From Azoarcus sp. CIB (GTDB lineage Bacteria; Pseudomonadota; Gammaproteobacteria; Burkholderiales; Rhodocyclaceae), in contig NZ_CP011072.1 in NCBI RefSeq assembly GCF_001190925.1, positions 2,914,001 through 2,978,000 of the forward strand: a DNA stretch of 64,000 nucleotides. Reading direction: 5' to 3'. Of the stretch, positions 14,576 to 25,152 are shown one piece after another. A program made the position numbers and the translations under genes. The notes under the pieces were generated by a model. That model ran no database searches, was not told the DNA's origin, and saw only the letters and a list, made by a program, of their open reading frames with translations. The first letter of the stretch is position 1. Every line of letters begins with the position of its first letter.

Positions 14576-15505
14576 TCAAGACTGCGGTGCTGCCGTACCC
14601 GTTGCAACGAGGCGTTTGGGCAACAGGCGGCCGTCATCGCCCAGTTCCCCCAGGCCCAGAAAGCGCCCTTCGCCGTAAACTCTGACAAGACCCCGCTCGC
14701 GGCCCTCGTAAACCAACGCACGCCCCTGCAGCAAACCGCCCGCCTGCAAGGTGGAGAGCATGACCTCGGGAAGGTGCGACACCAGCGCATCGGCGGGTGC
14801 GAGCAAGCGTTCCCGGTCGTCAGCCGGCACGGCTTCGAGTTCTGCGAGCGTCACCGTGCCCGACCCGGCTGCGAACGGGCCGATGCGCGTGCGTCGCAGC
14901 GCCGAGAGATGCGCCCCGCAACCGAGAATCCGACCGAGATCGATCGCAATCGTCCGGATGTAGGTGCCCTTGCTGCATGCAACCCGGATACGAAAGGTTT
15001 CCCCACCGAATTCCAGCAACTCAAGCGCGTGAATCGTGACGCGGCGCGGCATCAGCTCGACTTCGATGCCGGCGCGCGCATATTCGTACAGGGGCTTGCC
15101 GTCGCGCTTGAGTGCCGAGTACATCGGCGGGATCTGCTCGATCTCGCCGGTTAGGCGCTCCAGCGCGGTACGGACGCCGTTTTCCGCGACCGACACCGGC
15201 GCTTCGGCGATCGGACGCCCTTCGGCATCACCGGTATCCGTCTCGATGCCCAGATGAACCGTCGCCTCGTATTCCTTGTCGGCGTCGAGGAGCATCTGCG
15301 AGAACTTCGTCGCCTCCCCGAAGGTCAGCGGCAACAGCCCCGTCGCCATCGGATCGAGCGTACCGGTGTGCCCGGCCTTGGCCGCGTTGAGCAGGCGGCG
15401 CGCCGTCTGCAGCGCCGCGTTTGACGTGATGCCCTGCGGCTTGTCGAGCAGCAGGACGCCGTCCAGCACGCGGCGCTGGTGCCTGAATTGTTTCTGCGCT
15501 TTCAA
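14576..15505 (-). CDS. truB: tRNA pseudouridine-55 synthase TruB
   Basis: A 309-aa protein with DGVLLLDKPQGITSN at 15-29, the catalytic Asp51 in GHTGTLDPMATG, the KGTYIR motif (RVACSKGTYIRTIAIDLG) and a C-terminal PUA-like domain. It isomerises U55 in the T-loop of all elongator tRNAs. It is the last gene of the rimP-nusA-infB-rbfA-truB cluster and starts 6 bp after rbfA ends, so they are almost certainly cotranscribed. Confidence 0.97.
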   Translation of the reverse strand: MKAQKQFRHQRRVLDGVLLLDKPQGITSNAALQTARRLLNAAKAGHTGTLDPMATGLLPLTFGEATKFSQMLLDADKEYEATVHLGIETDTGDAEGRPIAEAPVSVAENGVRTALERLTGEIEQIPPMYSALKRDGKPLYEYARAGIEVELMPRRVTIHALELLEFGGETFRIRVACSKGTYIRTIAIDLGRILGCGAHLSALRRTRIGPFAAGSGTVTLAELEAVPADDRERLLAPADALVSHLPEVMLSTLQAGGLLQGRALVYEGRERGLVRVYGEGRFLGLGELGDDGRLLPKRLVATGTAAPQS

Positions 15506-15511
15506 GACTGC

Positions 15512-15895
15512 TCAGCTTTCCGGCTCGTCCTTGTGGCGCGCATCATCCTCGCGCACCACCTGGTCGATCAGTTGCGACATGCGGCTGCCGCGCTCGACGG
15601 ACGGGTCGTAATGGAAATGCAGTTCGGGCAGCGTGTGGATGCGCACACGCTTTCCGAGCTCCCGGCGCAGGAAGCCGCTCGCGCGGCGCAGTCCGGTGAG
15701 AATTTCGTCGAGCCCCTCCTCGCCGCGCATCGAGGTGAAGAACACCTTGGCGTGCGCGTAATCGGGGGTGATCTCAACATCGGTCAACGTGATGAACCCC
15801 ACACGGGGATCCTTCACTTCCAGCCGGATCAGCTCGGCCAGTTCGCGGCGGACCTGCTCCGCCACGCGCTGGCTGCGGGAATACTCCTTGGGCAT
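15512..15895 (-). CDS. rbfA: Ribosome-binding factor A
   Basis: A 127-aa KH-fold protein: RSQRVAEQVRRELAELI at the start, DPRVGFITLTDVEITPDYAH in the middle, and RVRIHTLPELHFHYD near the end, all family hallmarks. RbfA binds the 30S subunit near the 5' end of 16S rRNA and helps late maturation and cold growth. It starts 3 bp after the infB stop, consistent with translational coupling. Confidence 0.96.
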   Translation of the reverse strand: MPKEYSRSQRVAEQVRRELAELIRLEVKDPRVGFITLTDVEITPDYAHAKVFFTSMRGEEGLDEILTGLRRASGFLRRELGKRVRIHTLPELHFHYDPSVERGSRMSQLIDQVVREDDARHKDEPES

Positions 15896-15898
15896 CTC

Positions 15899-18718
15899 TT
15901 AAAGCGTCCGGGCGATTTCCTGGATTTCGAACACTTCGAGCTGATCGCCTTCCTGGACATCGTTGTAATTCTTCACCGACAAGCCGCATTCGAAGCCGAA
16001 CTTGACCTCCTTGACGTCGTCCTTGAAGCGCTTGAGCGATTCCAACTCGCCCGTGTGGACGACGACGTTGCCACGCAGCACGCGGATCTGCGCACCACGC
16101 TTGACGTTGCCCTCGAGCACGTAGCAGCCCGCGACAGTGCCGATCTTGGGAACGCGGAACACTTGGCGGACTTCGACGAGGCCCAGCTGATTCTCGCGCC
16201 TTTCCGGCGACAGCAGACCCGACAGCGCGGCCCTGACGTCATCCACGGCATCGTAGATGATGTTGTAGTAGCGGATGTCCACGCCGAACGTTTCGGCCAA
16301 CTTGCGTGCACCGGCATCGGCACGCGTATTGAAGCCGATGATGACCGCGCCCGAAGCCTGCGCCAGGTTGACGTCGGACTCGGAGATCGCGCCGACCGCG
16401 GAGTGGATCGCATTGACGCGGACCTCGTCCGTGGACAGCTTGTTGAGCGACTGCACGAGGGCTTCCTGCGAACCTTGCACGTCGGCCTTGATGATGAGCG
16501 GCAGGGACTTGACCTCGCCCTCGGCCATCTGTTCGAACATGCTCTCGAGCTTGGCCGCCTGCTGCTTGGCCAGCTTCACCTCACGGAACTTGCCTTGGCG
16601 GAACAATGCGATTTCGCGCGCCTTCTTCTCGTCGGCGAGGACGATCGCCTCGTCGCCGGCAGCCGGCACATCCGAAAGACCGAGGATCTCGACCGGAATG
16701 GACGGGCCCGCCTCGTCGATCGCCTTGCCGTTCTCGTCCAGCATCGCGCGGATGCGGCCAAAAGTGGCGCCCACCAGCATGACGTCGCCTTTGCGCAGGG
16801 TGCCGGACTGGACCAGCAGCGACGCGACCGGGCCACGCCCCTTGTCAAGGCGCGCCTCGATGATGAGGCCCTTGGCCGGCGTATCGACGGGCGCCGTCAG
16901 CTCGAGCACCTCGGCCTGCAGCAGAATGGATTCGAGCAGGTTGTCGATCCCCACGCCGGTCTTCGCCGAGACGTTGATGAACATGACCTCGCCGCCGTAT
17001 TCCTCGGGCACAACCCCCTCGACGATCAGTTCCTGCTTGACGCGATCCGGGTTGGCTTCGTGCTTGTCGATCTTGTTCACCGCAACGACGATCGGCACCC
17101 CCGCGGCCTTCGCGTGATGGATCGCCTCCCGCGTCTGGGGCATCACGCCGTCGTCGGCAGCGACCACCAGGATGACGATATCGGTCGCCTTCGCGCCTCG
17201 GGCACGCATGGCGGTAAATGCCTCGTGACCCGGGGTATCGAGGAAGGTGAGCATGCCGCGCGGCGTCTCGACGTGATATGCGCCGATGTGCTGCGTAATG
17301 CCTCCGGCTTCACCCGAGGCGACCTTCGCGCGCCGGATGTAGTCGAGCAGCGAGGTCTTGCCGTGGTCGACGTGGCCCATGACGGTCACGACCGGCGCAC
17401 GCGATTCCACCGTGGCATCGGCCTGGGTGGCAGTATCCTCAAGGAAGGCATCCGGGTCGTCGAGCTTTGCGGCGAACGCCTTATGGCCCATCTCCTCGAC
17501 CAGGATCATCGCGGTTTCCTGATCCAGCACCTGGTTGATGGTGACCATCGAGCCCATCTTCATCAGGGCCTTGATCACTTCGGCAGCCTTCACCGCCATC
17601 TTGTGGGCGAGATCGGCCACGGTGATGGTTTCGGGCACGTGGATTTCGCGCACCACCGGCTCGGTCGGCATCTGGAAGGCCTTGTGATCATCCTGCTGCC
17701 CCCGGCCCCGGCCGCCGCCGCGAGCGCCGCGCCACGAACCGGTCGTGGCACCGACTTCACCGCGGGTCTTCAGGCCGCGACGTTTTGCGCTGTCGCCTGC
17801 GCCAGCTTCCGCAACGCCACCCCGCGCACCACGCTTGGCGTCCTTGCCGACCGACTTGTCCTCGCTCTTGGCCGGACGGTGCAGCGTACCGGAGGGCGCC
17901 TTGGCGGCCTCACGGATTTCGGGCTTGGCTGCTTCCGCGCGCTTCTCGGCTTCCGCCCGGACGCGCGCTTCTTCTTCAGCGCGGCGGGACTCGGCGGCCG
18001 CTCGCGCCGCGGCTTCGCGCTCCTGCTTGGCCTTCAGATCGGCCATCTGGCGCGAGCGCAATTCCTCGTGCCTGCGGGCTTCGCGTTCGCGGGAGGCACG
18101 CTCTTCGTCGCTGAGAATGGAGACCCGCTGACGCTGCGCGGACGCCGGCGCCGAGGGTGCATCTTCGACCGCTTCGGCGGCGGGCTCCTCGGCGGCGGCT
18201 TCGATGACCGGTTCGGGTTCGGGCTCGGGCTCAGGCTGGGGTTCTGGCTCCGGAATGGATTCGACGACCGGCTCCGGCTCTACCTCGACGACGGCCGGGA
18301 TCTCTACCGCGGGAGCCTCGGGAACGGCTTCAGCCACGGGCTCGACGACCGCTTCGATTGCGGCAGCCAGCGTTTCCTCGACTGAGGGCATCTCGCCGGC
18401 ACCGGACTCTCCACCGATCTCGTCGCGCTTGACGAACACACGCTTCTTGCGCACCTCGACCTGAACGGTACGGGCGCGACCGGACGAGTCGGTTGCGCGG
18501 ATCTCGGACGTCTCCTTGCGGGTCAGCGTGATCTTGCCCTTGGGCTGGCTGTCACCGTGCGAACGACGCAGATACTCGAGCAACCGCGCCTTGTCATGCT
18601 CGGTCAGCAACTGGTCGGGGCTGGTCTTCTCAACACCGGCTTTCTGCAACTGCTCGAGCAGTACCGCTGCCGGCATTCTTAGTTCGCCGGCGAACTGGTT
18701 TACGCTCATTTGTTCCAT
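15899..18718 (-). CDS. infB: Translation initiation factor IF-2
   Basis: A 939-aa GTPase. Residues 1-55 are the IF2-N domain ([20 protein letters not shown]). A long charged and Pro/Glu/Ala-rich linker follows (about 100-340), with [20 protein letters not shown] (G1, about 440), DTPGHEAF (G3) and NKID (G4), then domains II, III and the IF2 C-terminal beta-barrel. It delivers fMet-tRNA to the 30S subunit. The linker is rich in Glu-Pro repeats around 125-180, typical of this lineage. ATGs at 18718 and 18709 are both possible starts; I keep the first. Confidence 0.97.
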   Translation of the reverse strand: MEQMSVNQFAGELRMPAAVLLEQLQKAGVEKTSPDQLLTEHDKARLLEYLRRSHGDSQPKGKITLTRKETSEIRATDSSGRARTVQVEVRKKRVFVKRDEIGGESGAGEMPSVEETLAAAIEAVVEPVAEAVPEAPAVEIPAVVEVEPEPVVESIPEPEPQPEPEPEPEPVIEAAAEEPAAEAVEDAPSAPASAQRQRVSILSDEERASREREARRHEELRSRQMADLKAKQEREAAARAAAESRRAEEEARVRAEAEKRAEAAKPEIREAAKAPSGTLHRPAKSEDKSVGKDAKRGARGGVAEAGAGDSAKRRGLKTRGEVGATTGSWRGARGGGRGRGQQDDHKAFQMPTEPVVREIHVPETITVADLAHKMAVKAAEVIKALMKMGSMVTINQVLDQETAMILVEEMGHKAFAAKLDDPDAFLEDTATQADATVESRAPVVTVMGHVDHGKTSLLDYIRRAKVASGEAGGITQHIGAYHVETPRGMLTFLDTPGHEAFTAMRARGAKATDIVILVVAADDGVMPQTREAIHHAKAAGVPIVVAVNKIDKHEANPDRVKQELIVEGVVPEEYGGEVMFINVSAKTGVGIDNLLESILLQAEVLELTAPVDTPAKGLIIEARLDKGRGPVASLLVQSGTLRKGDVMLVGATFGRIRAMLDENGKAIDEAGPSIPVEILGLSDVPAAGDEAIVLADEKKAREIALFRQGKFREVKLAKQQAAKLESMFEQMAEGEVKSLPLIIKADVQGSQEALVQSLNKLSTDEVRVNAIHSAVGAISESDVNLAQASGAVIIGFNTRADAGARKLAETFGVDIRYYNIIYDAVDDVRAALSGLLSPERRENQLGLVEVRQVFRVPKIGTVAGCYVLEGNVKRGAQIRVLRGNVVVHTGELESLKRFKDDVKEVKFGFECGLSVKNYNDVQEGDQLEVFEIQEIARTL

Positions 18719-18734
18719 CAGTCAGTGTCCCCCC

Positions 18735-20210
18735 TCATTCTTCGAACCAATGCGCGCGCGCGATCGAAATCAGCGTGCTGGCACGTTCTTGTTCGATTCC
18801 GGCGATTTCGACCAGCTCATCGACTGCGAGATCGGCCAGATCGTCGCGGGTGCGTACGCCATGCTCGGCCAGCTTGGCAGCGAGCGGCTTGTCCATCCCG
18901 TCGAGATTGATCAGATCGTCGGAAACATTTTCCAGCTGCTCCTCGGTCACGATGGCCTCGGTAAGCAGGACGTTGCGCGCACGGTTGCGCAGCTCATTGA
19001 CCGTCTCTTCATCGAAGGCTTCGATTTCGAGCATTTCGGCGAGCGGCACGTACGCAATTTCCTCAAGCGACGAAAAACCTTCGTCGATCAGGATGTCGGC
19101 GAGTTCCTCGTCGACATCGAGCTTGTCCATGAAGAGCTGGCGCAGGCTCTGGCGCTCCTGCCCGGACTTCTGCGCAGACTCCTCTTCGCTCATCAGGTTG
19201 ATCGTCCAGCCCGTGAGCTCGGACGCGAGCTTGACGTTCTGGCCGTTGCGACCGATCGCGATCGCGAGATTATTGTCGTCGACGACGACGTCCATGCTGT
19301 GGCTGTCCTCATCCACGACGATGGACACGACCTCCGCCGGCTGCAGCGCGGAGATCACGAACTGGGCGGGATCCTGCGACCACACGATGATGTCGATCTG
19401 CTCGCCTGCAATCTCGTTGCGCACCGCGGTGACGCGCGAGCCGCGCAGACCGACGCAGGTGCCGATCGGATCGATGCGCGCGTCGTTCGACTGCACGGCG
19501 ATTTTCGCACGCAGGCCGGGGTCACGGGCACAAGCCTTGATTGCAAGGAGGCCATCCTCGATTTCCGGCACTTCGAGTTCGAACAGCTTGCCGAGAAATT
19601 CCGCAGCCGTGCGCGACAGGATCAACTGGGGGCCACGAGCTCCACGGTCGATGCGCAGCAGGAAAGCCTTGACGCGGTCGCCGACGCGCAGGTTCTCGCG
19701 CGGGATCATCTGATCACGCGGAATCATGGCTTCGAGGCGACCCACTTCGATGATCGCGTTGCCGCGCTCCATGCGCTTGATAGTGCCTGAAACGAGATGT
19801 TCCTTGCGATCGAGGAAGTCGTTGAGCACCTGCTCGCGCTCGGCGTCGCGAATGCGCTGCAGGATCACCTGCTTGGCCGCCTGGGCACCGATACGACCGA
19901 AATCGATCGCCTCGAGCGGCTCCTCGATGTATTCGCCGACCTGGATGCCGGACTCGACTTCGCGGGCATCGATGATGCCCATCTCGGCCTCGTCGTTGAC
20001 GACCTCTTCGTCCGGCAGCACGACCCAGCGGCGAAAGGATTCGTAATCACCGGTCTCGCGGTCGATCGTCACGCGCACATCGGCTTCGTCATTGATGCGT
20101 TTTTTCGTCGCGGAGGCGAGCGCCGTTTCCAGGGCACCGAACACGATGTCCTTGGCTACATTCTTTTCGCGCGCCAGCGCATCGACAAGCAGCAAAATCT
20201 CGCGGCTCAT
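18735..20210 (-). CDS. nusA: Transcription elongation/antitermination factor NusA
   Basis: A 491-aa protein with the NusA N-terminal domain ([20 protein letters not shown]), S1 (about 135-200), two KH domains (about 230-345; [10 protein letters not shown]) and two acidic C-terminal Helix-hairpin repeats (about 365-425 and 440-490) as in gammaproteobacterial NusA. It binds RNA polymerase, promotes hairpin pausing and termination, and takes part in rRNA antitermination. It lies between rimP and infB. Because NusA acts at hairpins, the terminator-like structure before rimP could make the operon respond to NusA levels. Confidence 0.97.
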   Translation of the reverse strand: MSREILLLVDALAREKNVAKDIVFGALETALASATKKRINDEADVRVTIDRETGDYESFRRWVVLPDEEVVNDEAEMGIIDAREVESGIQVGEYIEEPLEAIDFGRIGAQAAKQVILQRIRDAEREQVLNDFLDRKEHLVSGTIKRMERGNAIIEVGRLEAMIPRDQMIPRENLRVGDRVKAFLLRIDRGARGPQLILSRTAAEFLGKLFELEVPEIEDGLLAIKACARDPGLRAKIAVQSNDARIDPIGTCVGLRGSRVTAVRNEIAGEQIDIIVWSQDPAQFVISALQPAEVVSIVVDEDSHSMDVVVDDNNLAIAIGRNGQNVKLASELTGWTINLMSEEESAQKSGQERQSLRQLFMDKLDVDEELADILIDEGFSSLEEIAYVPLAEMLEIEAFDEETVNELRNRARNVLLTEAIVTEEQLENVSDDLINLDGMDKPLAAKLAEHGVRTRDDLADLAVDELVEIAGIEQERASTLISIARAHWFEE

Positions 20211-20233
20211 TAATCAAAATCTCCAACTCGAAT

Positions 20234-20662
20234 TCAAAATCTGGGCACGAGACGCGCCTTCTCGACTTCTTCGAAGGGAAGGGCGACTTCGCCCTTCTCG
20301 GTGCTCAGATGCACCACACCTTCGGCAAAGCCCGTGAGCACGCCGGCGAAATTCCGTTGATTGCCGATCGGCATGCGCAGGCGAACCTGCACGTCGCTAC
20401 CGACGAAGCGCTCGAAGTCGGCTACCTTCTTGAGCGGCCGGTCGAGGCCGGGCGAGGAAACCTCGAGGCGGTCGTAGTCCACGTTCTCGACTTCGAAAAC
20501 GCGCGTCAACTGGTTGCTGACCGTTGCGCAGTCATCGACATCCACACCGCGCTCGATATCGATGAACACGCGCATCAACCGCCCCTTTGGGGAAGTCTCG
20601 AAATCCACCAGTTCGAAACCGAGGCCGGTGACCACCTGCTCGACCAGACGTTCGACGTCCAT
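20234..20662 (-). CDS. rimP: Ribosome maturation factor RimP
   Basis: I start at the ATG at 20662 (MDVERLVEQVVTGLGFELVD), the normal family start, giving 142 aa; the longer open frame runs through the leader hairpin. Motifs include RVFID (the beta strand after the N-terminal alpha-beta fold), NVDYDRLEVSSPGLDRPL and the C-terminal SH3-like barrel. RimP acts early in 30S assembly by promoting S12 incorporation. It is the first gene of the nusA-infB operon, and its ribosome binding site is weak and lies at the edge of the leader hairpin. Confidence 0.95.
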   Translation of the reverse strand: MDVERLVEQVVTGLGFELVDFETSPKGRLMRVFIDIERGVDVDDCATVSNQLTRVFEVENVDYDRLEVSSPGLDRPLKKVADFERFVGSDVQVRLRMPIGNQRNFAGVLTGFAEGVVHLSTEKGEVALPFEEVEKARLVPRF

Positions 20663-20673
20663 TTCCACGCCCA

Positions 20674-20701
20674 CAAATAAAAAATGGGCATAACGCCCAT
20701 C
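20674..20701 (-). terminator. Terminator-like hairpin just before rimP (possible attenuator)
   Basis: On the minus strand, ATGGGC-GTTAT-GCCCAT is followed by TTTTTATTTG, a good intrinsic terminator, ending only 12 nt before the rimP ATG. A second hairpin, GATACCGGC/GCCGGCATC (20726-20748), lies upstream in the same leader. The pair looks like an attenuation device for the rimP-nusA-infB operon. Confidence 0.65.
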
Positions 20702-20820
20702 TTTGTTGATTCCAACCCACAAAACGATGCCGGCACGAAGCCGGTATCAAAGCTTTGCAATTATAACAGCCCCATTGAAAACAGGCAATTGCGAAGCAGG
20801 CCACGCGACCCGCCTCTCAG

Positions 20821-21846
20821 TCAGGCACGCCCGCGTGGCGTGGTGCGGTGCAGCCGCACCTGGCGCTCCTTCTCGGCGGTTCGTGCCGAAACCTGGCGCT
20901 GCGGCTGCGGGACTCCGGTGAGCTTGTACACTTCTTCCTCGGGCATTTCCATCCACATGCCGCGCTTGAGCCGGGGCGACAGCGTCACCGGCCCGTAGCG
21001 CACGCGCATCAGGCGGCTGACCGTCAGTCCGACTGCCTCGAACATGCGCCGCACCTCGCGATTGCGCCCTTCGGACAGTGTGACCTTGTACCAGTGGTTG
21101 GCGCCCTCTCCGCCCTGGTTGGTCAGTTCCGTGAAGCGGGCAAGCCCGTCCTCGAGCTGTATGCCGGCCTTGAGCGACTCGATCTGCTCGTCGGTGAGTT
21201 CGCCGAGCAGGCGTACCGCATATTCGCGCTCCAATTCGTAACGCGGATGCATGAGACGGTTGGCGAGTGAGCCATCGTTGGTGAACAGCAGCAGGCCGGA
21301 GGTGTTGAAATCGAGCCGGCCGACGGCGATCCAGCGCCCCTTGCGCAGCAGCGGCAGGCGTTCGAAGACAGTCGGCCGCCCGTCCGGATCTTCGCGCGAA
21401 ACGATCTCGCCTTCGGGCTTGTGGTAGATCAGCACGCGCGGCGCACGCGTGGTGAACCTCACGGAAACGAGTCTGCCATTGACCTTGACGCGGTCCCCGG
21501 GACCGATCTTCTGGCCCAGTTCCGCAGGTTCGCCATTGACGGTGATGCGCCCGGCGACGACCCATTCCTCGATCTCGCGCCGCGAGCCGACCCCCAGCCG
21601 GGCGAGGACTTTCTGCAGCCGTTCCGGTTCGTGCTCTTCCCGCGGCGCTCCACGCCCCGCAGCCTGCCCCCGCCGGGGCGGATGTTCGCGCTGCTGCTCC
21701 GCGGGCATTCCGACAGCGTCGGGCAGACGGGCGCCGCGCGCGCGGGCGGACTGCGGCCCGCCGGCGGGCTCAGCCTTCTTCTTCGTTGGCGGCCGGAGCG
21801 GCCGATTGGATTTCTTTGGTGTCGACAAGGTCCATGATCCTTTCAA
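20821..21846 (-). CDS. rluB: 23S rRNA pseudouridine synthase RluB
   Basis: The protein is up to 341 aa. An N-terminal basic Pro/Arg-rich tail (1-75) precedes an S4 domain ([20 protein letters not shown]) and the RsuA/RluB catalytic core with [17 protein letters not shown], whose Asp is the nucleophile. A charged tail follows. It modifies U2605 (E. coli numbering) of 23S rRNA. The assigned ATG lies 77 bp inside scpB; a TTG 18 bp further in (about 21828) has a better-placed AGGA, so the true start is uncertain. A pseudouridine synthase next to scpA/scpB is a common proteobacterial order. Confidence 0.92.
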   Translation of the reverse strand: MKGSWTLSTPKKSNRPLRPPTKKKAEPAGGPQSARARGARLPDAVGMPAEQQREHPPRRGQAAGRGAPREEHEPERLQKVLARLGVGSRREIEEWVVAGRITVNGEPAELGQKIGPGDRVKVNGRLVSVRFTTRAPRVLIYHKPEGEIVSREDPDGRPTVFERLPLLRKGRWIAVGRLDFNTSGLLLFTNDGSLANRLMHPRYELEREYAVRLLGELTDEQIESLKAGIQLEDGLARFTELTNQGGEGANHWYKVTLSEGRNREVRRMFEAVGLTVSRLMRVRYGPVTLSPRLKRGMWMEMPEEEVYKLTGVPQPQRQVSARTAEKERQVRLHRTTPRGRA

Positions 21847-22363
21847 TTTCGGTTAGCGCGGGCAACTCGGTAAGGCTTCGCAGGCCGAGGTCGTCGAGAA
21901 ACCGCCGTGTCGTCGCGAACAGGGCCGGACGCCCCGGGGTGTCGCGATGACCGACGATATCTATCCATCCCCGCGACTCGAGCGTCTTCAGCACGTTCGG
22001 GGATACGGCCACGCCGCGGATATCCTCGATGTCGCCGCGCGTGACGGGCTGACGATAGGCGATGATCGCGAGCGTTTCCAGTACGGCGCGCGAATACTTT
22101 GGCGGCTTTTCTTCCTTGAGCCGATCAAGGAAGACCTGATACTCGGGTCGCGTCTGGAAACGCCACCCGGAGGCGATCTGCACCAGCTCGACGCCCCGCC
22201 CCGTCCAGTCGCCGCGCAGCTCGTCGAGCAGGCGCCGGACGAGATCCGCCCCGGGATCGGGATCGAACAGGCGCCGGACATCCGCGACCTGCAACGGTGC
22301 GCATGCCGCCAGCAGCGCCGTCTCGATCACGCGCTTGAAGTCTTCAGGCGTCGTTGGCTGCAT
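21770..22363 (-). CDS. scpB: Segregation and condensation protein ScpB
   Basis: A 197-aa kleisin-interacting winged-helix protein. The conserved block [20 protein letters not shown], then [11 protein letters not shown] and [10 protein letters not shown], marks the family; [18 protein letters not shown] lies near the C-terminus. With ScpA it forms the SMC regulatory subcomplex for chromosome condensation and segregation. It overlaps scpA by 20 bp and its 3' end overlaps the start of rluB. Confidence 0.95.
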   Translation of the reverse strand: MQPTTPEDFKRVIETALLAACAPLQVADVRRLFDPDPGADLVRRLLDELRGDWTGRGVELVQIASGWRFQTRPEYQVFLDRLKEEKPPKYSRAVLETLAIIAYRQPVTRGDIEDIRGVAVSPNVLKTLESRGWIDIVGHRDTPGRPALFATTRRFLDDLGLRSLTELPALTEIERIMDLVDTKEIQSAAPAANEEEG

Positions 22364-23174
22364 CGGCGAGTTTCACGTAGATCGGCGCGAAGGGCTCGTT
22401 CTGGGCGACCTGCACGAGCTTTTCCTTCACGAGTTCGAGCACAGCGAGAAAGCTCACGACCACGCTGGCCGGACCGCGCGCGGAGTCGAACAGGGAGTCG
22501 AAGACGACGAAGCTGCCATCCGCCAGCTTACGCAAGATCGTCGTCATGTGCTCGCGCACCGACAATTCGTCGCGCTTCACCTGGTGATGCTGCGTGAGAC
22601 GGGCGTTCTTCATGATCTTGAGCCAAGCGAACTGCAGATCGTGCAGGCTGACGTCAGGCAGGCGCTCGACGACCTTCTCGGCCACGAAGATGCTAACCCA
22701 CTCGTGATCGCGTTCGATCCGCGGCAAAGCGTCGATCCGCGCTGCCGCCATCTTCATCTGCTCGTATTCGAGCAGCCGGCGCACGAGTTCGGCGCGCGGA
22801 TCGAGCGACTCGTCCTCGCGCTCGCGCGGCGGACGCGGCAGCAGCATGCGCGACTTGATCTCCAGCAGCGTCGCGGCCATCAGCAGGTAGTCGGCCGCAA
22901 GCTCCAGATTGTGCCGGCGCATCGCCTCGACGTAGCCGAGGTACTGCCCCGTGAGCGGCGCCATCGGAATGTCGAGGATGTTGAGGTTGGCCTTGCGGAT
23001 CAGGTAGAGCAGCAGGTCGAGCGGCCCCTCGAAGGCGTCGAGAAAGACTTCGAGTGCGTCGGGCGGGATGTAGAGATCCTTGGGCAGCTCGAGGAGCGGC
23101 TCACCGTACAGGCGAGCGAAGACCTCGACCGGGACAGGCGTCTCGGCCGGGGCCAGTGCGAGCGGCAGGTTCAT
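22344..23174 (-). CDS. scpA: Segregation and condensation protein ScpA
   Basis: A 276-aa kleisin. After a 40-residue extension comes the N-terminal SMC-binding motif [20 protein letters not shown], then [20 protein letters not shown] and [10 protein letters not shown], and a C-terminal winged-helix ([19 protein letters not shown]). It bridges SMC heads with ScpB. It lies directly downstream of trpS (33 bp gap) and overlaps scpB, so the genes are probably one operon with rluB. Confidence 0.95.
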   Translation of the reverse strand: MNLPLALAPAETPVPVEVFARLYGEPLLELPKDLYIPPDALEVFLDAFEGPLDLLLYLIRKANLNILDIPMAPLTGQYLGYVEAMRRHNLELAADYLLMAATLLEIKSRMLLPRPPREREDESLDPRAELVRRLLEYEQMKMAAARIDALPRIERDHEWVSIFVAEKVVERLPDVSLHDLQFAWLKIMKNARLTQHHQVKRDELSVREHMTTILRKLADGSFVVFDSLFDSARGPASVVVSFLAVLELVKEKLVQVAQNEPFAPIYVKLADAANDA

Positions 23175-23207
23175 ACCGCATTCATCCTGCGAGCCTTTGC
23201 CGGCGCG

Positions 23208-24410
23208 TCAGCGATACGAGAGGCCCATCGCCTCGCGCACGTCGCGCATCGTCTCTTCGGCCAGCACGCTCGCCCGTTCGCAGCCGTCGGCCACGATGCG
23301 CCGCATCGATGCGGGATCCTGGATATAGCGCTGGGCGCGCTCGTGCATGACGACCTGTTCCTTGAGAACGCCGTCGATGACCGGTTGCTTGCACTCGATG
23401 CAGCCGATGCCGGCGCTGCGACAGCCCTTCTGGACCCAGCTGCGGGTGTCGTCGTCGGAATAGATGACGTGGAACTGCCACACCGGGCATTTGTCCGGAT
23501 CGCCCGGATCGGTGCGGCGGACACGCGCCGGGTCGGTCTGCATGGTGCGGATCTTCTTCGTGACCGTAGCAGGATCCTCGCGCAGGAAGATGGTATTGCC
23601 GTAACTCTTCGACATCTTCTGGCCGTCCAGGCCGGGCATGCGGGCCGCCTCGGTGAGGAGCGCGCCCGGCTCCACCAAAATCATCTTGCCGCTGCCTTCG
23701 AGGTAGCCGTGCAGACGCTCGAGATCGACATGTCCCACGCTGCCGGCGTCGCGCAGGATGAGCCGCGCCTGCGCGAGGGCCTCGGCGTCGCCCTCCTGCT
23801 GGTAGCGCTTGCGCAGCTCGTCGAACAGCTTGCCGGTCTTGCCGCCCAGCCTCTTCACGGCATCCCTCGCCTTATCCTCGAAGCCGGGCTCACGCCCGAA
23901 GAGGTGGTTGAAGCGGCGGGCGATCTCGCGCGTGAACTCGATGTGCGGCACCTGGTCCTCACCGACCGGGACCTTGTCGGCACGGTACAGGAGGATGTCC
24001 GCCGACATTAGAAGCGGGTAACCGAGGAAGCCGTAGGTCGCGAGGTCCTTGTGAGCGAGCTTCTCCTGCTGGTCCTTGTAGGTCGGAACCCGTTCGAGCC
24101 AGCCGACCGGCGAAATCATCGACAGCAGCAGGTGCAGTTCGGCGTGCTGGGGCAGCTTGGACTGTATGAAGATCGTCGCTTTCTCGGGATCGACGCCGGC
24201 CGCGAGCCAGTCGACGAGCATGTCCCACACGCTGTCGGCGATGACCTCGGGGCTGTCATAAACCGTGGTAAGCGCGTGCCAGTCGGCGACGAAGAACAGG
24301 CAGGGATATTCTTCCTGCAGCTTGACCCAGTTCTTGAGCACACCGTGGTAGTGGCCGAGATGAAGCCGCCCGGTCGGGCGCATGCCAGAGAGAACGCGTT
24401 CTGCGTACAT
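23208..24410 (-). CDS. trpS: Tryptophanyl-tRNA synthetase
   Basis: A 400-aa class I aminoacyl-tRNA synthetase. GMRPTGRLHLGHYHG holds the HIGH-type motif at about 17-20 and GQKMSKS is the KMSKS loop (about 267). It is some 65 residues longer than the E. coli enzyme; the extra part lies in the region with CxxC-like cysteines (GCRSAGIGCIECKQP) of the C-terminal domain, a form usual in betaproteobacteria. It charges tRNA-Trp. It starts 3 bp after the protease homologue ends and is probably cotranscribed with it. Confidence 0.96.
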   Translation of the reverse strand: MYAERVLSGMRPTGRLHLGHYHGVLKNWVKLQEEYPCLFFVADWHALTTVYDSPEVIADSVWDMLVDWLAAGVDPEKATIFIQSKLPQHAELHLLLSMISPVGWLERVPTYKDQQEKLAHKDLATYGFLGYPLLMSADILLYRADKVPVGEDQVPHIEFTREIARRFNHLFGREPGFEDKARDAVKRLGGKTGKLFDELRKRYQQEGDAEALAQARLILRDAGSVGHVDLERLHGYLEGSGKMILVEPGALLTEAARMPGLDGQKMSKSYGNTIFLREDPATVTKKIRTMQTDPARVRRTDPGDPDKCPVWQFHVIYSDDDTRSWVQKGCRSAGIGCIECKQPVIDGVLKEQVVMHERAQRYIQDPASMRRIVADGCERASVLAEETMRDVREAMGLSYR

Positions 24411-24413
24411 GAT

Positions 24414-25073
24414 TTAGAACCCGAAAAGCATCGCGAGAAGTGTCTGGAAGAGTGCGATCAGCGGCCACAGGATGTGACCGAGGATGCCGGTAAAAAGGAG
24501 CACGAGAAGAATCGGAAAACCGTAGGGCTCGATGCGCGAGAACTTCCATGCCAACCGGTGCGGCAGCAGGCTGACGGCGATGCGACCTCCGTCGAGCGGC
24601 GGGATCGGCAGGAGATTGAGCAGCATCAGCACCGAATTGATCTGGATGCCGGCCATGCCCATCTCGCGCATCGGCTCCGCGTAGGTGCCGTGCGGATCGG
24701 ACATGCCGAACTTCAGCAGCAGGGCCCAGCCGAGGGCCATGAGGAAATTCATGAACGGACCCGCCGCAGCAACCCACAGCATGTCCGCCTTCGGCCGGCG
24801 CAGGCGGTTGAAGTTGACGGGCACGGGCTTGGCCCAGCCGAACAGCATTCCGCCGCCGCCCAGCAGCGAACTGAGCGCGAGAATGGCGCCCGGCACGAGC
24901 ACGGTTCCCACCGGGTCGATGTGCTTGAACGGGTTGAGCGTGATACGCCCTTCCTGCTCCGCGGTGGGATCGCCGAAATGCCGCGCCACATAGCCGTGCG
25001 CAGCCTCGTGCAGCGTGATGGCAAGCAGCACCGGCAAAGCCCAGATGGCAAGGGTGGAGATCAGCGAATCCAT
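24414..25073 (-). CDS. Site-2 protease family membrane metalloprotease
   Basis: A 219-aa protein with about five to six transmembrane segments. The zinc site HEAAH is at residues 22-26 and the second catalytic motif NLLPIPPLDGGR lies near 150-160, giving the third zinc ligand Asp. This is the compact M50 form without PDZ domain. Family members cut transmembrane substrates such as anti-sigma factors; the substrate here is unknown. It lies between the YciO-type gene and trpS on the same strand, a conserved betaproteobacterial order. Confidence 0.9.
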   Translation of the reverse strand: MDSLISTLAIWALPVLLAITLHEAAHGYVARHFGDPTAEQEGRITLNPFKHIDPVGTVLVPGAILALSSLLGGGGMLFGWAKPVPVNFNRLRRPKADMLWVAAAGPFMNFLMALGWALLLKFGMSDPHGTYAEPMREMGMAGIQINSVLMLLNLLPIPPLDGGRIAVSLLPHRLAWKFSRIEPYGFPILLVLLFTGILGHILWPLIALFQTLLAMLFGF

Positions 25074-25152
25074 GAAGTCAGGGGGGCAAAACGTTGCATT
25101 CTAGCAGAGCGGGCAAATCCCCTCCGCCCCCACGCGCGGTCCGCCCGTGCGC

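Noticed and set aside
15479-18385. A 968-codon plus-strand open frame over infB and rbfA
   Set aside because: Antisense shadow of IF-2; repetitive Asp/His/Leu composition is the complement of the IF-2 coding pattern.
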